52,192 bases of DNA, from assembly GCA_937901225.1 (NCBI GenBank), contig CALCGX010000056.1, positions 1 to 52,192 on the forward strand. The letters are read 5' to 3'. Below, one piece after another: positions 49,324 through 52,192 of the stretch. This stretch comes from an uncultured Bacteroidales bacterium (lineage in GTDB: Bacteria; Bacteroidota; Bacteroidia; Bacteroidales; Paludibacteraceae). A model generated the notes under the pieces. It made no database searches, had not been told where the DNA came from, and saw only the letters and a program-made list of their open reading frames with translations. Position 1 is the first letter of the stretch, and each line of letters opens with the position of its first letter. Both the position numbers and the translations under genes were made by a program.

Positions 49324-51207
49324 TTAGTTGTTTGCTTTAACTTCTAACAGGTAGTTGCCTACAAAATCAGCTTCAATCACAGGATTGTTACCATCCACTT
49401 GGAAGGAAACAGGATTCTCAGCGGTGTAGGTAGTAGCGGTATAGGTCTTGCCCTTCTCCAAACCGCGCAATTCGATTTGACCCTTGAATGCCTCTGCATC
49501 GGTGTAGAATGCGTAATAGAGCGCATCGTTTTGGCGAATGACGTGTGCCTCTGGGTAGTCGTAGCCCCATGAATAGAGGTTGAGGTACTCACCACGAGCT
49601 AAGTTCTTCTCCTTGAAGATCTTCATCCAGTGGCGGATAAGCGCCTCTTTCTCAGGAGTAAGCAAGAAACTGGTTTGTACGTTAGGGTTATCCTTTGGAT
49701 AAGTGAACTTGGTACCAATCACCGAACCCGTACCGATTTGCGAAGCGAAGTCGGTGCCACCATCGGTGAGCTCTACGTGGTCGCCATAGTATGCCAATTG
49801 AGGCGCCATAGCTGCGTAGGCTTTGCGCTTCATACGTACTTGCTTAGAAGAAGTAGGGTCAGAAGCCACTGCTTGGTTGAAATATGGCAAGAGGTAGTAG
49901 TTCATCGCACAACCGCATGGGCAGATTTGCACCACTGCGTGTGGGTGAATAGCACGAGATTTCTCAAATACGTTTTGGAAATAAGAAGGTAACAACTCTA
50001 CTGATTGTGCAGCATACTCGAGGCAAGAATGCTCGTTGTAGTCTGGTTCACAGCAATTGAGGTGTTGACCATCAATCTTGAGTCCATCGAAATTCCACTT
50101 ATTAAGGAAGCGGTCAAGCAACATATTGGTATGCTCGGTAGTATGAGGATTGACAGGAGAGAGGTAGTAGCTATCCCACCAAGATATATACTCAGGTGTC
50201 CACTCATCGGTGAGCAACATCATTTCTGGGTGTTTCTTCAGCAGGTTGGTACCAGGGTCAGCAGCGAGAGGAGCCCACCAGAGCTTCGCTAACATACCAC
50301 GACGGTGAATCTCGTCGGTCATGCGGCGCATATCACGATCGCCACCAGGGAAGCGGTCGTTGGTCTCCCAGTCGCCTTCCGCGATTTGGAAGCCATCATC
50401 TACGTCCACCCACTTGAAGCCGAGTTCAGCTACCTTATCAAGCGTACCGATTACCTCTTTGATGGTGAAGGTACGCTCGTAACCCCATGCGCACCATACT
50501 GGCTCAAAGGCCTCTGGCTCTGAAGCTGGCAACTCGATGCCTGCTTGAGCTTGCATTACTTCAGAGAAAGTGCGGAGGGCATTGAAGTAGTCGCCCTTGT
50601 GGTCATAGCGGAACGCAGTGAAGGTATGGAGTGTATCACCTGTGTTGAGTTCTACAGGCCACTCAAACTCGTAGCGGAGAGCCATGCTCACCTTGTTCTC
50701 ATAGCGCTTCCACTCTACTGGCATAGAGATCATGCGGAGCACTGGCTCGATGAGACCAATAGCGACACCGCCATCGCGTTGCCACAAGTCCAGCATTGGG
50801 ATACCACCTCCGTAGTCGGAGTTGTTCATACCCAAATAGTTCTCTTTCTTGAAGCCCTCGGTAACAGGCAATACCCAGTCGAGACGACCATTGGTGGAAG
50901 ATGGTTGGAGTGACCATACTACAGAATCAGCGGCCTCTACCTCGGTGCGGCACATCTCGTATGCACGCACGGTGATAGGTTTGCCCTTGTTGACGTAGTA
51001 AGTCTCGATTTTCACCATTCCAGGATGCTCAGCTACAGGGGTAGTAGTTTGGTATTTCTCTACGATCACACCATTCTCGTTGTAAGGGAATTGGGTCATC
51101 GTAGCGGCATCACACTCCAGCAAGTCGGTAGCAGGCTTAGCTGAACAGCCAGCGAAGAGTGCTGCAATACAAACTGTAATGAACAACCAATTGATTGATT
51201 TTCTCAT
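49324..51207 (-). CDS. GH36-like alpha-galactosidase-type lipoprotein (clan GH-D)
   Basis: 627 residues. Lipoprotein signal MRKSINWLFITVCIAALFAG then CSAKP. An N-terminal beta supersandwich covers about 30-235; the (beta/alpha)8 barrel has FKWVDVDDGFQIAEGDW near 265, then RRMTDEIHRRGMLAKLWWAP near 294, and WNFDGLKIDGQHLN near 371 with Asp379 as predicted nucleophile. The acid/base is probably in the AVASDPTSSKQVRMKR region. The C-terminal beta domain follows (LEKGKTYTATTYTAENPVSF). These are GH36/GH27-type landmarks, i.e. release of alpha-linked galactose or a close analogue. First gene of the susCD operon, directly behind the operator region. Confidence 0.82.
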   Translation of the reverse strand: MRKSINWLFITVCIAALFAGCSAKPATDLLECDAATMTQFPYNENGVIVEKYQTTTPVAEHPGMVKIETYYVNKGKPITVRAYEMCRTEVEAADSVVWSLQPSSTNGRLDWVLPVTEGFKKENYLGMNNSDYGGGIPMLDLWQRDGGVAIGLIEPVLRMISMPVEWKRYENKVSMALRYEFEWPVELNTGDTLHTFTAFRYDHKGDYFNALRTFSEVMQAQAGIELPASEPEAFEPVWCAWGYERTFTIKEVIGTLDKVAELGFKWVDVDDGFQIAEGDWETNDRFPGGDRDMRRMTDEIHRRGMLAKLWWAPLAADPGTNLLKKHPEMMLLTDEWTPEYISWWDSYYLSPVNPHTTEHTNMLLDRFLNKWNFDGLKIDGQHLNCCEPDYNEHSCLEYAAQSVELLPSYFQNVFEKSRAIHPHAVVQICPCGCAMNYYLLPYFNQAVASDPTSSKQVRMKRKAYAAMAPQLAYYGDHVELTDGGTDFASQIGTGSVIGTKFTYPKDNPNVQTSFLLTPEKEALIRHWMKIFKEKNLARGEYLNLYSWGYDYPEAHVIRQNDALYYAFYTDAEAFKGQIELRGLEKGKTYTATTYTAENPVSFQVDGNNPVIEADFVGNYLLEVKANN

Positions 51208-51212
51208 AATTA

Positions 51213-51240
51213 TGAATTTTGAATTAAGAATTTTGAATTA
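51213..51240. repeat. Two 14-bp A/T-rich units in the leader of the GH36-like gene
   Basis: TGAATTTTGAATTA and AGAATTTTGAATTA, ending 6 bases from the start codon on the minus strand. Confidence 0.65.
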
Positions 51241-51284
51241 TTTAAGGAACTATATACGAGTTGACACTGATTTTATTTTAAGAA

Positions 51285-51325
51285 GACAATTTGTGTCAAT
51301 TGGGTTGTCAATTATTGTCAATTCT
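51285..51325 (-). promoter_or_regulatory. Operator-like block upstream of the GH36-susCD operon
   Basis: GACAATTTGTGTC followed by TTGTCAATTATTGTCAATTC. Gap-free alignment with 40131-40170 gives 31 of 40 identities, highest in the two tandem TGTCAATT words. About 80 bases upstream of the start codon. Confidence 0.7.
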
Positions 51326-51332
51326 AGGGTAT

Positions 51333-51384
51333 ATTTTGTTTGGGTTGGAATGAGCGACTCGTCGCTGACCACCCAAAACAAAAT
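51333..51384 (-). other. Long stem-loop behind the amidohydrolase gene
   Basis: Outer arms ATTTTGTTTGGGT and ACCCAAAACAAAAT pair with one bulge; an inner stem AGCGAC/GTCGCT sits within. It starts 35 bases behind the stop and directly precedes the operator block; probably a terminator or processing site. Confidence 0.6.
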
Positions 51385-51419
51385 GAAGGACAAGTAGAGT
51401 CAACAAGTATATAAAACCA

Positions 51420-52192
51420 TTATTTATATTCGGTTAGGATGCGTTTTGCATTCTTGTTGTAGAGTTTCTCGAGCACGGTGTCAGGCAAGTAAAAAGCTGA
51501 CAATGGCCAATGATAGTTGTAATCGTGAATATAGATATGCTCGTCCTCCGTCTCCAAAATACGGAAGATATTGCGATACATATCTGCTGCCATACCGTTG
51601 TCGGTACCAAAGAGCACGCGGTCTTGGTACTTAATAAGGAACTCGCGCGTCGCGCGTGGGGTATGTGCAGACTCTGCTACGCGTGCAGAGATGTCGATAT
51701 ACATATTAGGATATTTATCCAACATTGCACCCAGACGTGGGAGGTCTTGGTTCATATTGAGGTAGTGGCACGCGATGAAGATGGTAGCAGGGTTCTCGCG
51801 AAGCGCATTCTCAAAGGTAGCCATAAGACCCTCATAACCAAGGCAATCTGCCGCGGTGGTGTCCACATGCCAAACGGCGCCATTAGGCAGACCATCGTTG
51901 GTAGCATCTTGTGGCAAGTACATCCAATATGGCTCAGCAATGTGAATAGAGATAGGCATCTTGAGTTCTGCACACTTAGCCAAAACCGGCACCAGGCGTG
52001 GATCGTCGATATGCAAATCTTTGCCCTCAGTAGGACGTGCATACAACTCGCCCAAACCTTTGTCGCCCATCTCACCTACACCTACAGCACCCATAGCGTG
52101 GCATTTCTCCAGATAAGCAATTGCTTGGTCAGGTGTACCATCTTGCAACAATTGGGTATAATCCAATGAGCACCAGAAGCGGAAGCGGTCAG
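51420..52192 (-). CDS. Amidohydrolase_2 family protein, C-terminal part (5' end outside window)
   Basis: About 257 residues visible; the frame is open to the window edge, so the N-terminus is missing. TIM-barrel metal-dependent hydrolase of the amidohydrolase_2 type: GAVGVGEMGDKGLGELYARP, LKMPISIHIAEPYWMYLPQD (metal-binding His region), PATIFIACHYLNMNQDLPRL (His), ISARVAESAHTPRATREFL and DRVLFGTDNGMAADMYRNIF with the catalytic Asp of the FGTD motif. Substrate unknown; relatives act as decarboxylases or lactone/amide hydrolases. It precedes the polysaccharide operon in the same direction and might belong to it. Confidence 0.8.
   Translation of the reverse strand, partial: DRFRFWCSLDYTQLLQDGTPDQAIAYLEKCHAMGAVGVGEMGDKGLGELYARPTEGKDLHIDDPRLVPVLAKCAELKMPISIHIAEPYWMYLPQDATNDGLPNGAVWHVDTTAADCLGYEGLMATFENALRENPATIFIACHYLNMNQDLPRLGAMLDKYPNMYIDISARVAESAHTPRATREFLIKYQDRVLFGTDNGMAADMYRNIFRILETEDEHIYIHDYNYHWPLSAFYLPDTVLEKLYNKNAKRILTEYK

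Overview
The window reads as a chromosomal stretch from a Bacteroidota member, most likely order Bacteroidales. The reasons are: a 2487-residue SprA (type IX secretion translocon), SusC/SusD outer-membrane partners, many lipoproteins, a C-terminal-only SUF scaffold beside SufC, and promoters of the Bacteroidetes type (TTG, 19-20 nt spacer, TAnnTTTG) that can be placed base by base in front of ten genes. No phage, plasmid, transposase, integrase, CRISPR array or rRNA was seen. One tRNA, Arg(CCU), is present.

Layout. 1-2.7 kb (+): the end of a SpoIID/LytB protein, a BtuF-like binding lipoprotein and a small secreted protein. 2.7-12.8 kb: thiL (-), then ruvA, sprA and a NadR-like kinase (+). 12.8-15.7 kb (-): tonB-recG. 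15.8-19.8 kb: a surface-glycan block with a flippase (+) facing a FemAB-like acyltransferase, a GT4-type glycosyltransferase and a rhamnosyltransferase-like enzyme (-). 19.9-23.3 kb (+): prs, an M28/QC-like lipoprotein, sufC and a short sufD/B. 23.3-27.5 kb (-): OmpA/PD40 protein, secreted helical protein, DUF2461 protein. 27.5-28.3 kb (+): tRNA-Arg and RNase HI with an N-terminal hybrid-binding domain. 28.3-34.3 kb: DUF6242 lipoprotein and a polyprenyl synthase (-), 5-formyl-THF cyclo-ligase (+), then ddl, a second prenyl synthase and an unknown protein (-). 34.4-52.2 kb (-): a carbohydrate locus comprising amidohydrolase (cut by the edge), GH36-like enzyme, SusC, SusD, a SusE-position lipoprotein, DUF4874/4832 lipoprotein, GH31 enzyme, EamA transporter, CE7 esterase, a secreted protein with a sorting-like tail, a hexose-kinase-like protein and galactose mutarotase.

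How it works together. The polysaccharide locus looks like an alpha-galactoside-oriented PUL: SusC/D import, two retaining alpha-glycosidases of galactosidase-like type, a deacetylase, a mutarotase and a sugar kinase. No regulator gene lies in it. However, a 40-bp operator-like block (31/40 identical, gap-free) precedes both of its halves, at 40131-40170 and 51286-51325, so one trans-acting regulator probably controls both.

The most unusual feature is a genome-wide-looking set of short tandem repeats of period 7-11. Nearly every operon-internal leader has its own unit (GTTGACA x9 abutting the rnhA start codon, AATTRGnnn x9, ATTGTGCGTGT x5, GTTTAGW x5 and others). Related sequence also sits in frame inside conserved genes: ruvA, the M28 peptidase, rnhA, the sugar kinase and possibly the BtuF-like gene, always in linkers or loops. 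One composite element (GTTTAG arms around an ACGC...GC core) occurs both inside ruvA and across the ddl stop codon. I could not search databases; families were assigned by recognising motifs.
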